A DNA stretch of 62,306 nt from Limnobacter sp. CACIAM 66H1 (GTDB taxonomy: Bacteria > Pseudomonadota > Gammaproteobacteria > Burkholderiales > Burkholderiaceae_B): NCBI RefSeq assembly GCF_001601825.1, contig NZ_LUJK01000014.1, positions 1 to 62,306 on the forward strand. The letters run 5' to 3'. Below, piece after piece: positions 8,522-15,861 of the stretch. How positions within the stretch are numbered: position 1 is the first letter of the stretch; every line of letters begins with the position of its first letter. Under the pieces are notes generated by a model, which was not told where the DNA came from, did no database searches, and worked only from the letters and a program-made list of their open reading frames with translations. The position numbers were made by a program, and so were the translations under genes.

Positions 8522-8686
8522 ATGGATAACATCATTCAAATAAATTTCGAGGGCAATTGTTGCCAAGTACAGCAAGGACGCTGTATCTGCATTTGTGGAT
8601 TTCCGAGAGAGTTTGGCACTAAGATAGAACAGAAAATATCGGCTGAAGCCCTTGAAGACAAGCCCGTCAAGAAACCTTGCTTTTGA
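8522..8686 (+). CDS. Possible 54-residue cysteine-rich small protein
   Basis: An ATG at 8522 opens a 54-codon frame that fills the gap between two minus-strand genes. The protein has a Cys cluster, GNCCQV followed by GRCICICGF (C13, C14, C21, C23, C25), and ends PVKKPCF. The spacing could bind a metal or [Fe-S] centre. There is no clear ribosome site (the start is 2 bases from the divergent ATG), so expression is uncertain. It may equally be chance. Confidence 0.3.
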   Translation: MDNIIQINFEGNCCQVQQGRCICICGFPREFGTKIEQKISAEALEDKPVKKPCF

Positions 8687-8700
8687 TCCGCTTCACAATC

Positions 8701-9414
8701 TCAACCTTGCTCTGCTTCAATAATCCGATGTCGGATTGACTCAAAACTCTCGATTTTTTCAAGATATCTTGCTTCTGATTCAGTAAGGCAGTCGAGGCCG
8801 TGACCGAACTTACCCAGCCACCAGTTTTCGAGGTCTTCTCCATGCTTCTCTCTAAGTCTTTGTAATGTTTCAATTTCTAATCCTATTTTCGCCGAGTAGG
8901 GCTTTCCGGTCAACACGGTAGCTGCTACAACACGCCCTCCTTGACTCAAGATATATCCTCTGAGGTTCGCCAAGGTACCTCCTTGGCCTATGAAATCGTC
9001 AACGAGTAGGTAGTTTCTGTCCTTCACAATCGTTCCATCAAACATCGCTTGGTGAGCCATACGGTGCATTCCACCTGCACCTGTGTGACTGACAACGTTA
9101 ATTTGAACGACATCGGTGTCTGACTCAAACCCAGTTTTTTCCTCCAGCAGTTCTGCCAAAGCTGCAGGAATAGCATTCACGCCACTTGACTCCACAGCGT
9201 GAGCCGATACCAGAATAGGTTGCGCACTAGCGTAGTTTTTAGTCAGTTCTTCAATCACCGTCAGGGATACAAGATGATTTACCAAAACAAAAGCAGCATC
9301 TGGATCACCCGATTTCGAGGCAGGGTACATCGGGTGCGTCTTAACCGCGCTTTCAGACGCATGGATTGATACGGGTGGAAACCCGTTCCAGGGGTATCGG
9401 GGTGGGAAGCTCAT
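8701..9414 (-). CDS. Phosphoribosyltransferase-fold protein
   Basis: 237 residues. The motif LLVDDFIGQGGTLANL near residue 137 is the PRPP-binding loop of type I phosphoribosyltransferases (two acidic residues, then G-x-G-T). Flanking strands fit the PRTase core, including ILVSAHAVESSGVNAIP upstream. The C-terminal region, with KHGEDLENWWLGKFG, is outside the core. There are no purine- or pyrimidine-salvage genes nearby, so it is an orphan on the island. Such PRTases occur on phages, plasmids and in toxin-like contexts. Substrate unknown. The 213-base gap upstream should contain its promoter. Confidence 0.75.
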   Translation of the reverse strand: MSFPPRYPWNGFPPVSIHASESAVKTHPMYPASKSGDPDAAFVLVNHLVSLTVIEELTKNYASAQPILVSAHAVESSGVNAIPAALAELLEEKTGFESDTDVVQINVVSHTGAGGMHRMAHQAMFDGTIVKDRNYLLVDDFIGQGGTLANLRGYILSQGGRVVAATVLTGKPYSAKIGLEIETLQRLREKHGEDLENWWLGKFGHGLDCLTESEARYLEKIESFESIRHRIIEAEQG

Positions 9415-9627
9415 GGTGTTATCGCTTACTTGTTAGTGCCGAAGGGGCTGTCATACACGGTATCCAACAGTATTGTCCAAAGTGGGGAATGGGTATGCCC
9501 CCTCGTTGCATAGAACGTTTCATGAATCTCCAAATCATCAACGTGTTTCTTCTTGATTTGAGAAAAGTCTGTGAAATCAGGACGCTAAAAATTATTTCGT
9601 GAGGAAAAAAAACTACTCACACCTAGG

Positions 9628-10809
9628 TTATTTCGAAATTTTGGTTCGTTTACGTCCTCTTGGGTCTTTGGTGGGGTCTTTGGCAAACTCCGCGCGAAAC
9701 AAATGATCTCCTTTTTGCTTGCCGAATTCGATCGCTTGATCGGCTTTGGCAAGATAGCTGAGAGAGTGGTAAAGATTTTTCCTTTTCTGTACGTCGAAAT
9801 GATCCACTTGGCCCAGTGCCCAACGCTGATACTTTTCATAGAAGGCCTTATTCTTGTTGCAATTGTGAAAGTAGCCTTGCCCCTTTGTTATGACATCTGC
9901 CCAATACCGACCTATTTGGTCCGCGTAATACTCATGCTTGTCCACCTTTGATCCGTCAAACAGGAAACATACGTGGATGTGGTACCCGGCTTCACGGGCG
10001 CATTCAATTTTCCATATGTACCCCACAAGCTCTCTAAAAAGTAGAGGTTTTCCCTTCCGGTTGGTAAATAGCCGTTTGCGGTCTGCAGCAACGCGTTCAA
10101 AGCAGACTTTTCCGATTGGGGATCTAGCTAAAGGAAGATCGTCTATAGCCAAGAGGCTGGAGTTATCAAAATCAGCGAATTCATGATTACTCCAGTAGGC
10201 TTGATGATCATCTGCACGACTTTTCAATAACTCATGTATGACTTGTTCAGCCTCTTCATGTGTTAGCACCGCCTCTTTGTAATGAAAGTCTAGCCGAACG
10301 ACCATGAGCCTGGCATATCTTGCAAAGAGCGTGTCCAACAATTGATTTATTCGTCTTACACGTGCGGCAGGTTTGTTCCTCCAGTTTCCTATTTGCTTCT
10401 TGAGCTTGCATTGAATCGCATTCTTCCTCATTGTTGCCACGAAATCGTCGAATATTTTGACGATTTCGTCACTTGGTTTGCCAGCTCTGAACATAGAAAG
10501 ATTTTCATGATATTTACTGATTTTATGTCTTCTATAATTTTCAAAGAAATATTGAATTTCAGGACAAAACTGATAGTCGCGAGTAAACATGTTGGCGTAG
10601 TGGCCTAAGTCGGGTAAGTGTTTTCCCAGTTTGGTGACCTCATAATCATTTTTTAACTTAGATTTTGTTTTTGTGTAGAAGTATTGTGATCGATAAATTA
10701 CCTCGTTCATGAATGAGATTAGTGAGTATATTCCTTCAAGATGGTTGTTTAGTATGAGTTGTCTATTTTCCTTTAGTGTCAGAGTGTGATTGTGAGTTGA
10801 TATTTTCAT
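9628..10809 (-). CDS. YagK/YfjJ-domain, inovirus Gp2-like HUH replication protein
   Basis: 393 residues. The C-terminal half matches the YagK/YfjJ domain (PF11726; inovirus-type Gp2): MVVRLDFHYK near residue 170, the fingerprint GYHIHVCFLFDG near 285 with the HxH of HUH endonucleases, and DKHEYYADQIGRYWAD after it, which supplies candidate catalytic tyrosines. Such proteins are found on satellites, integrative elements and filamentous phages, and are thought to nick DNA for rolling-circle replication or mobilisation. The first 150 residues are helical and basic. An AT-rich 242-base region lies directly upstream and may hold the origin. The nicking role is inferred from the motif. Confidence 0.75.
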   Translation of the reverse strand: MKISTHNHTLTLKENRQLILNNHLEGIYSLISFMNEVIYRSQYFYTKTKSKLKNDYEVTKLGKHLPDLGHYANMFTRDYQFCPEIQYFFENYRRHKISKYHENLSMFRAGKPSDEIVKIFDDFVATMRKNAIQCKLKKQIGNWRNKPAARVRRINQLLDTLFARYARLMVVRLDFHYKEAVLTHEEAEQVIHELLKSRADDHQAYWSNHEFADFDNSSLLAIDDLPLARSPIGKVCFERVAADRKRLFTNRKGKPLLFRELVGYIWKIECAREAGYHIHVCFLFDGSKVDKHEYYADQIGRYWADVITKGQGYFHNCNKNKAFYEKYQRWALGQVDHFDVQKRKNLYHSLSYLAKADQAIEFGKQKGDHLFRAEFAKDPTKDPRGRKRTKISK

Positions 10810-11051
10810 GGTTTTTATTAATTATCATGTTGATCTTGTGAGTTGATGGTCTTCTGTCTTTGCTCAGGTATTTGATTGTTATCATTAATTAAAATATAAG
10901 AAATAAAACAATCTTATTATTTAACCATAATTAAAGGTTTATGAGATTAGTGTTTATTTGTGGTTTTTCCTTGGTGGTTTAGTGATTTTTTATAAATCTT
11001 TTTGATTTTTTAATATGCTCAAAAATTCAGACGCGAGATGTGAATTAAAAG
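10810..11051. other. AT-rich intergenic region, possible replication origin or promoter
   Basis: 242 bases, strikingly A/T-rich with many TTAATTA-like words, between the DUF3987 gene and the HUH-protein gene, both on the minus strand. It must contain the promoter of the HUH-protein gene. Its composition and position also suit an origin or a nick site for that protein. I do not see a clean iteron array or a strong hairpin. Confidence 0.35.
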
Positions 11052-12329
11052 TTAAAAAATATTAGATATCTCTATCCAAATACGATCTTCGTTATCTTTA
11101 AATGATCTAATCTTCCCCTCTGATCCTAAATGAGCCAATACTTTGTCAAGTCGATATTTCGTTAAACCTAGGTTGATACAGCCAGAACGAATGTCTTTAA
11201 GCGGTAATCTAAAATATCCCCATTGTTGAAAAAATTGTCGAACTGAGTTTTCAACTGTCATTATGTCTTTCGTGAACTCTGAGGGTTTTTTAGGTTGGTT
11301 GCAGATGATCTGAAATGTGTTACTCCAATATTGATCAAATGAAATAGCGGTTGATACAAAATGCTCTGACACCTGATCTTTGGTTCCTGATTCGAAAACA
11401 TGCATTGCGGTTGCAAATCTTCTAATTCTCTCGCCGCTACGGCTTATGTACTCTTGTATTTGCTCTGTGGTCACCTTATCTCTTGGTGGAAAATCAATGG
11501 GCCTAGGCGTTCTCTCGTAGTCCTGAAGTAAGCGTTCAGCTTGCTCTGTCAGAGTTAGTTGTGTCCTAGATGGATTGGCTTGATTTGCTTGTTGAATATT
11601 TGCGGTTAGCAAGGCTTGTATCGTTGCTTTGTAGTGGCGAAGTGTCTGATCTGAAAGTTGAACCATTGAGGCCATACTTTGCGTAACTCTCCATCCCCCT
11701 TGAGCAAAACAAAATCGATTTACTAGACCATTACTTCGCTTCCCGATACCTAAAAGGCTCTTGATTTCGTCAAACACCGCAGGTTGACCAGCTAAGTGTG
11801 CTGAAAATCGATAGTCCTTCAGTTTCACGTTGCCACTTTTGACTCGCGCGTGGTGAAGCGAAGTGCTGTCTAGTAACTTGTTTAGTCTCGCTTGGGCGGA
11901 GTGTCCTTTTAATAGGTTAGTGATCGCGCCAAATTCCTCTGAAATTAAGGTGCAATAGGGCCAGGCCATGAGGGTTGAAACAATTGCCTCCTTTGATGTG
12001 TCTTCAAGAAAAAACTCTGGCGTAGATTTCGAACTGGAATCTTCGACAAGCTCCCCTAAAGCCCTCTCGATCGGATCCTTCAATATTTTGTTGATCAAGC
12101 TCTTTCCTGAAACTGGTGGGGCTATCAAAAAACCGTTGTTGCCAATCCTGGAATCTACGCCGTTGGGTAACCGAACATCCGCGATTCCTTGCGTGAGGGT
12201 TGTCATGAATTGCTGAACAATTGCTGAGACGATTACTGGATCAACCTGTCCCCCGCTTAGGTCCGATTGAATCGCCCCAAGAAGTCCAGGTAGTTTCGGC
12301 ACGATAGGTTGATGGGGTAGGTAGTTCAT
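11052..12329 (-). CDS. DUF3987 (YfjI-like) island protein
   Basis: 425 residues from the ATG at 12329, whose start overlaps the stop of the HTH gene by 4 bases. The region FLIAPPVSGKSLINKILKDP holds a P-loop-like PPVSGKS. The motifs EFFLEDTSKEAI, LISEEFGA and HLAGQPAV are typical of the DUF3987 family found on satellites, prophages and integrative elements. Family members resemble helicase/primase-associated ATPases and are thought to help replicate the element. The C-terminal 90 residues look like a winged-helix domain. With the AlpA-like and HUH genes it forms a replication module. Confidence 0.72.
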   Translation of the reverse strand: MNYLPHQPIVPKLPGLLGAIQSDLSGGQVDPVIVSAIVQQFMTTLTQGIADVRLPNGVDSRIGNNGFLIAPPVSGKSLINKILKDPIERALGELVEDSSSKSTPEFFLEDTSKEAIVSTLMAWPYCTLISEEFGAITNLLKGHSAQARLNKLLDSTSLHHARVKSGNVKLKDYRFSAHLAGQPAVFDEIKSLLGIGKRSNGLVNRFCFAQGGWRVTQSMASMVQLSDQTLRHYKATIQALLTANIQQANQANPSRTQLTLTEQAERLLQDYERTPRPIDFPPRDKVTTEQIQEYISRSGERIRRFATAMHVFESGTKDQVSEHFVSTAISFDQYWSNTFQIICNQPKKPSEFTKDIMTVENSVRQFFQQWGYFRLPLKDIRSGCINLGLTKYRLDKVLAHLGSEGKIRSFKDNEDRIWIEISNIF

Positions 12330-12526
12330 TGGCCCTCTCCCTGTGATAGAGCGTCGGCTGGCATATCCGGCCAAAGCAGTTTTCTATTCTTGAGCTTGAT
12401 TGGTGTGATTCCGAAGTAAGACCCAGTTTGGCTGTGGCGCTTCCGAACGGTTTGCGCAGCTACCAAACACTTAGCTGCGAATTGGTCCGTCGATAGTGTG
12501 TAGACGGGGGGTGATTGTTCCTGCAT
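12326..12526 (-). CDS. AlpA/excisionase-like HTH protein
   Basis: 66 residues. The segment YTLSTDQFAAKCLVAAQTVR followed by KRHSQTGSYFGITPIK reads as a MerR/AlpA-type helix-turn-helix with a wing, and LKNRKLLWP is the usual end of this domain. Such proteins regulate integrase or replication genes, or act as excisionases. It overlaps the DUF3987 gene by 4 bases (ATGA) and lies downstream of an inverted repeat that may be its operator. Confidence 0.7.
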   Translation of the reverse strand: MQEQSPPVYTLSTDQFAAKCLVAAQTVRKRHSQTGSYFGITPIKLKNRKLLWPDMPADALSQGEGQ

Positions 12527-12640
12527 TGATGTCTCCTAAAAATGTGATCTAGAGGCATTCCCGTGCACTGGTGGGGATGCGACTGGGTTGGATCTTAGGT
12601 GGGAGAAGAGGAAAAATCGAGGTGCATTTGGGTCGCCCCA

Positions 12641-12674
12641 ACCCTACCCTTTTTAACTTTCAGAAAGGTAGGGT
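12641..12674. promoter_or_regulatory. Inverted repeat upstream of the AlpA-like gene
   Basis: An 8-base perfect inverted repeat, ACCCTACC / GGTAGGGT, with an inner TTT / AAA pair, in the 234-base region between two divergent genes. It may be an operator for the AlpA-like protein, a leader hairpin or an element-specific replication site. The rest of 12527-12760 shows no gene. Confidence 0.4.
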
Positions 12675-12760
12675 ATTCACTGGCTTGTTAAAGAATCTTC
12701 TAAAAGTGTCGATAGATAAATATTGTTACTTAACCTTTTGACACAAATTTCACTCTACCA

Positions 12761-13723
12761 ATGAGCAAACCAAAGCTAAATAACTGGGTTTATAGATATA
12801 TTCAGAGTGCTGTTAATAACGCGCTCCATCTCGAGTATGCGATACGTGCTGCGGAATCACTTTATCCAAAGCAAATGATTTATTTAAATTTATTGAAAGA
12901 GGAGTTGATTGCTTATTGGTTAAACAAGTCAAAAACTTTAAGTGAGATAGAAGAGTTAAAATTAATTGATATTTCTTTTGATCGATTACAATTTCATTCA
13001 ATAATAATAAGAAGAAATGATATTTATTTGAGATTTAATAGTTCTTTGCGGGTTGAGCTTGAAAAGCTTTATGATGAATTTATCGATAAATATTTTGATA
13101 TCGAGATAGCTCCATTTAAATTATTTAGGGCGGTAGACTTGGCATGCGGTAATAATATTTTGAGCATGTATAACGAAGCTAAGCGATGTATGGACATTTC
13201 GAAAGATTTGGTATTGAAACCAAAAGATGACTTTGAACTCGATAGAGAGTATGTTATTAGGGAGCCCGTGCATGTTCATCCAGCGTTAACATTTTGCGGC
13301 AGTGATCATTTTACTTATGAAGGAAAATTTGGTGCATATTTCAATTTGAAATATGATTTATCGGCAGAGGATTTATTTTTCACTATGCGCGAATTTATGT
13401 ATCAGTATGCATCTTGGTGTAATGCTGATCTGAAGTTAGGTCGATGGAATTCAAGATCTTTGGTTAATTATTATTTTGATAATGAATTTTTCGACTGTGG
13501 GGCTAATGAAGTAAAGGCGCCAAACGGATTGTTAGGGCCTATTTTAGGGTTGTATTGTTACGATAAGCGAGAAAGGCAAAAATTGAAGCCTAAAGTTGCA
13601 ATTAACGAAACTACAAAAATCCATAAATTTACTTTTGAAACGATGCAAAAAAGGTACAAGAACACTCGAAAAAAGATTAGTCAATATAAAAATAAGTTTA
13701 AAAACTTTCCCGATTATTATTAA
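12761..13723 (+). CDS. Unrecognised AT-rich gene next to the integrase
   Basis: 320 residues, with base composition much more AT-rich than the backbone. The protein is rich in Lys, Tyr, Phe, Asn and Asp, with no signal peptide or obvious membrane segment. The centre has REPVHVHPALTFCGSDHFTY and the C-terminal 50 residues are strongly basic (KRYKNTRKKISQYKNKFKNF), suggesting nucleic-acid contact. It is the only long plus-strand gene on this part of the island and converges on the integrase. The composition suggests recent acquisition from another host. I do not recognise it. Confidence 0.55.
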   Translation: MSKPKLNNWVYRYIQSAVNNALHLEYAIRAAESLYPKQMIYLNLLKEELIAYWLNKSKTLSEIEELKLIDISFDRLQFHSIIIRRNDIYLRFNSSLRVELEKLYDEFIDKYFDIEIAPFKLFRAVDLACGNNILSMYNEAKRCMDISKDLVLKPKDDFELDREYVIREPVHVHPALTFCGSDHFTYEGKFGAYFNLKYDLSAEDLFFTMREFMYQYASWCNADLKLGRWNSRSLVNYYFDNEFFDCGANEVKAPNGLLGPILGLYCYDKRERQKLKPKVAINETTKIHKFTFETMQKRYKNTRKKISQYKNKFKNFPDYY

Positions 13724-13736
13724 AATAATTGCCTTT

Positions 13737-15065
13737 CTAGGCCAAGCTAGCTTCATTTAGTATCCAGTCTTCAATTTGCTCATGCCACTTGCGTAGCAAG
13801 TCGATCGGCCGTCTGCGGTAATGTTTTTCAGCAATCGCAGATGGTTTGTGCCCTTGAATTTGTGCAACCACTCCTACAGGCACTTCACACCACTCGGCAA
13901 GAGTGCCAAATGATCTCCGTAATCCATGTAGAGTGATGTGAGGAATTCCTGCCTTCTCCAAAGCTTGGTTATGTGCAATTCGAGGTTCGGAAATTTTGCC
14001 ATCGGCTGAGTTTGGACTGAAAAAGACCCATTCGGATTGTCGGTGCCTTTCCGCAGTCTTACTTTTTTTGCTCCTCAGCTGGTCATTTGTAATTTGTTCC
14101 TTGATTTGTTTCAGTTCGAGCAGCAGCGATGCAAGGTATGGAGTCAATGGAACGGTACGTCCGCCTGTTCCTTCAACTTTGTCGTTCAGGGTGATTGTTT
14201 TCCAAGTGAAGTCAATATCGCTCCACTTCAGCGCGGCCCATTCCTCGCGACGTGGGCCAACAATCAAGAGTCCCTGAAGGTATGCGCTCATTATCGGATT
14301 TCCGAGGGAACGTACAGCTGAAAACCATGCCTGAAGCTGTTCTTTCTGCAGCGAGTCACCTTCTTTGGCTTTTACCCTCGGAAGTGCGTCTTTCACGCTT
14401 CTCGCTTTGTAGGCATCGCTGGAGATTGATGTTGCAAATTCAGGATGCTCTGCTGCCCAACGTATGAAACCTCTGACCATCCGAAAGGACAGTGCAACCA
14501 TGGTGGGCCTTTTTTCTGATTCCTTTTGTAGCCATTCCGTCAAGTGTGGGCCCGAGAGGTCTTTCAGTTTTACGTCCAACAATTGCGCGATTGGCCCGGG
14601 TTGAATTACTCCATTACCTTTGGCACGTTTCATCCCACCTCGTTGCGAATGACGAAGGTGATCTTGTAGTGTTCGAGCACCCCAGAATGGCTTTCTGGAC
14701 TCGATGTAGAGATTCCACGCTTCTTCAAACTGAACTTCCTGCCGACGCGCTTCGTCTCGCCTTGCCGAATGCGCTGCTTTTTTTTCAGCGATGTGTTCTC
14801 TCGGATCAATACCCTGATCCACAAGGGTTTGCAGGTATCGTGCTCGTTCTTGTGCTAACTCGATCGACCAGCTTTTCACGTCACCGATTGTCGTACGGAT
14901 TGTTTGACTATTGAATTTGGACTGAAAAATATACGACTTGCTTCCGCCAGCAGTAGCTCTCAAACCTAGCCCTGGAGATTTGCTATCCCAAACGAAGGTT
15001 TGTGACTTGCCAGGATCACAGGTAAAGCTAGAAATTCTTGAAGAGGTGAAATTGATCTTTGCCAT
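13737..15065 (-). CDS. Tyrosine recombinase, island integrase
   Basis: 442 residues from the ATG at 15065. The N-terminal domain is of the DUF4102 (arm-binding) type: SPGLGLRATAGGSKSYIFQ near residue 30. The catalytic domain has the full set: R272/R273 in GPRREEW, HGLRR (H380, R383), GHKPSA (H406) and the nucleophile in KHYRRR (Y416). P4-type integrases of this class insert at the 3' ends of tRNA genes. The gene reads away from the tRNA-Asn fragment 180 bases upstream, which is the usual arrangement. It is likely functional. Confidence 0.92.
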   Translation of the reverse strand: MAKINFTSSRISSFTCDPGKSQTFVWDSKSPGLGLRATAGGSKSYIFQSKFNSQTIRTTIGDVKSWSIELAQERARYLQTLVDQGIDPREHIAEKKAAHSARRDEARRQEVQFEEAWNLYIESRKPFWGARTLQDHLRHSQRGGMKRAKGNGVIQPGPIAQLLDVKLKDLSGPHLTEWLQKESEKRPTMVALSFRMVRGFIRWAAEHPEFATSISSDAYKARSVKDALPRVKAKEGDSLQKEQLQAWFSAVRSLGNPIMSAYLQGLLIVGPRREEWAALKWSDIDFTWKTITLNDKVEGTGGRTVPLTPYLASLLLELKQIKEQITNDQLRSKKSKTAERHRQSEWVFFSPNSADGKISEPRIAHNQALEKAGIPHITLHGLRRSFGTLAEWCEVPVGVVAQIQGHKPSAIAEKHYRRRPIDLLRKWHEQIEDWILNEASLA

Positions 15066-15132
15066 TCTTTGGAGCCGTTCGATATTTGCCAGATTCCATG
15101 TAACCAGCATGTAACCCGATTATGGCTGCTTT

Positions 15133-15218
15133 AGTCAATGTGAGTCAATCTCTGAAAAAATAAAAAACTGTATAAGTATTTGAAAAAAAATAAAATATAA
15201 AATAAATGCAAGTCAATC
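15133..15218. repeat. AGTCAAT repeats between integrase and att site
   Basis: AGTCAAT occurs at 15133-15139, 15143-15149 (10 bases apart, one helical turn) and 15211-15217, with related CTCAATCAA after it. Short directly repeated words between int and the core site are typical of arm-type integrase binding sites. The rest of this stretch is very AT-rich. Confidence 0.4.
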
Positions 15219-15243
15219 AATCTCAATCAACTCAGAAATCCTT

Positions 15244-15292
15244 CGGACTGTTAATCCGCAGGTCCCTGGTTCGAGTCCAGGTCGGGGAGCCA
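15244..15292 (+). other. tRNA-Asn 3' fragment, island attachment site
   Basis: The sequence matches a tRNA-Asn from the anticodon stem to the CCA end: CGGACTGTTAATCCG (loop CTGTTAA, anticodon GTT), then GGTTCGAGTCC (T arm) and GGGGAGCCA. The 28 or so bases upstream do not form acceptor, D stem or D loop, so this is not a complete tRNA. It is the duplicated 3' end left at one junction by integration. Confidence 0.85.
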
Positions 15293-15297
15293 AATAC

Positions 15298-15331
15298 AAA
15301 AAGGGCTTAGCAAACGCTAAGCCCTTTTTAT
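15298..15331 (+). terminator. Terminator behind the tRNA-Asn fragment
   Basis: A perfect 14-base stem, AAAAAGGGCTTAGC / GCTAAGCCCTTTTT, with a 4-base loop, just after the CCA end. It was presumably the native terminator of the tRNA gene and marks the return to backbone DNA. Confidence 0.85.
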
Positions 15332-15361
15332 TTTTTCAGCATAATTCCGCATTCCAAATCT

Positions 15362-15790
15362 TTACTGTTTCCCCGGCCTGAATGGTGGTGCTTTGGGAAA
15401 CTGAAATACACCTGCAGGAATTTCCGTCTCGGGTGCCTTCTCGCTGGTCCACACATGGGCCATGGGGTTGAACTCAAAGGGTGGCAACAGTTTGTCGGCA
15501 GCCACACCCAACAGGCCAGTCAGTGCATCCACTGTGGCGTAAACAAAATCGTTGCACTGGCTGCATCGGCGGTATTGCTTGGGTTTGCCTGAGCCGCCTG
15601 TCATGTCAACCGCCAGAAATTCGCCTTGTGCGCATTGCTCTTCGGCTCTGAAAAAAGCGGCTTTCGCATACGGCATGCCGCTCACGGTTTGGCAATCCCG
15701 ACAATGGCACACCAACTGTGCGACTGGCGCTTGGGTAAAGTTAACCATCAATTGGCCGCATTGGCATTGTGCGCGGAAGGTATTGTTCAT
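15362..15790 (-). CDS. GFA-family (CENP-V/GFA domain) protein
   Basis: 142 residues. It has the zinc-binding Cys set of the GFA fold: QCQCGQL near the start, LVCHCRDCQTVSG at about 28-40, and RRCSQCND near 75. Members are often annotated glutathione-dependent formaldehyde-activating enzymes, but most have no proven substrate. It is the first backbone gene beside the island and stands alone. The family is certain, the substrate unknown. Confidence 0.85.
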   Translation of the reverse strand: MNNTFRAQCQCGQLMVNFTQAPVAQLVCHCRDCQTVSGMPYAKAAFFRAEEQCAQGEFLAVDMTGGSGKPKQYRRCSQCNDFVYATVDALTGLLGVAADKLLPPFEFNPMAHVWTSEKAPETEIPAGVFQFPKAPPFRPGKQ

Positions 15791-15861
15791 CGAGAGGGTC
15801 TCACCAATATGGAGATCAAATCACTAGTCAATCACTGGTACATAGGGCTTTCGCAACTCAG

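Larger units (their letters stand above)
1..15292. mobile_element. Right-hand part of a tRNA-Asn-integrated genomic island (partial)
   Basis: The segment lies between the window edge and a tRNA-Asn 3' fragment at about 15244-15292. A tyrosine integrase gene sits just inside that junction and reads away from it, as is usual for tRNA-targeted elements. The content fits accessory DNA: AlpA-like regulator, DUF3987 protein, HUH-type YagK/YfjJ protein, an AT-rich orphan gene, a defence-like operon, a DUF932 protein and several unknowns. No capsid, tail or conjugation genes are visible. It could be a phage satellite, an integrative mobilisable element or a decayed prophage. The left end and the intact tRNA-Asn should lie beyond position 1. 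Confidence 0.8.

Noticed and set aside
8667-8873. A 68-residue minus-strand protein
   Set aside because: It overlaps the PRTase gene out of frame, and the PRTase frame has the conserved motif.
9419-9523. A 34-residue leader peptide upstream of the phosphoribosyltransferase
   Set aside because: An open frame ends just before the PRTase start, but it has no good ribosome site and no recognisable content.
15210-15292. A complete tRNA-Asn gene
   Set aside because: Only the anticodon-to-3' half is present; the upstream bases do not form the acceptor or D arm.
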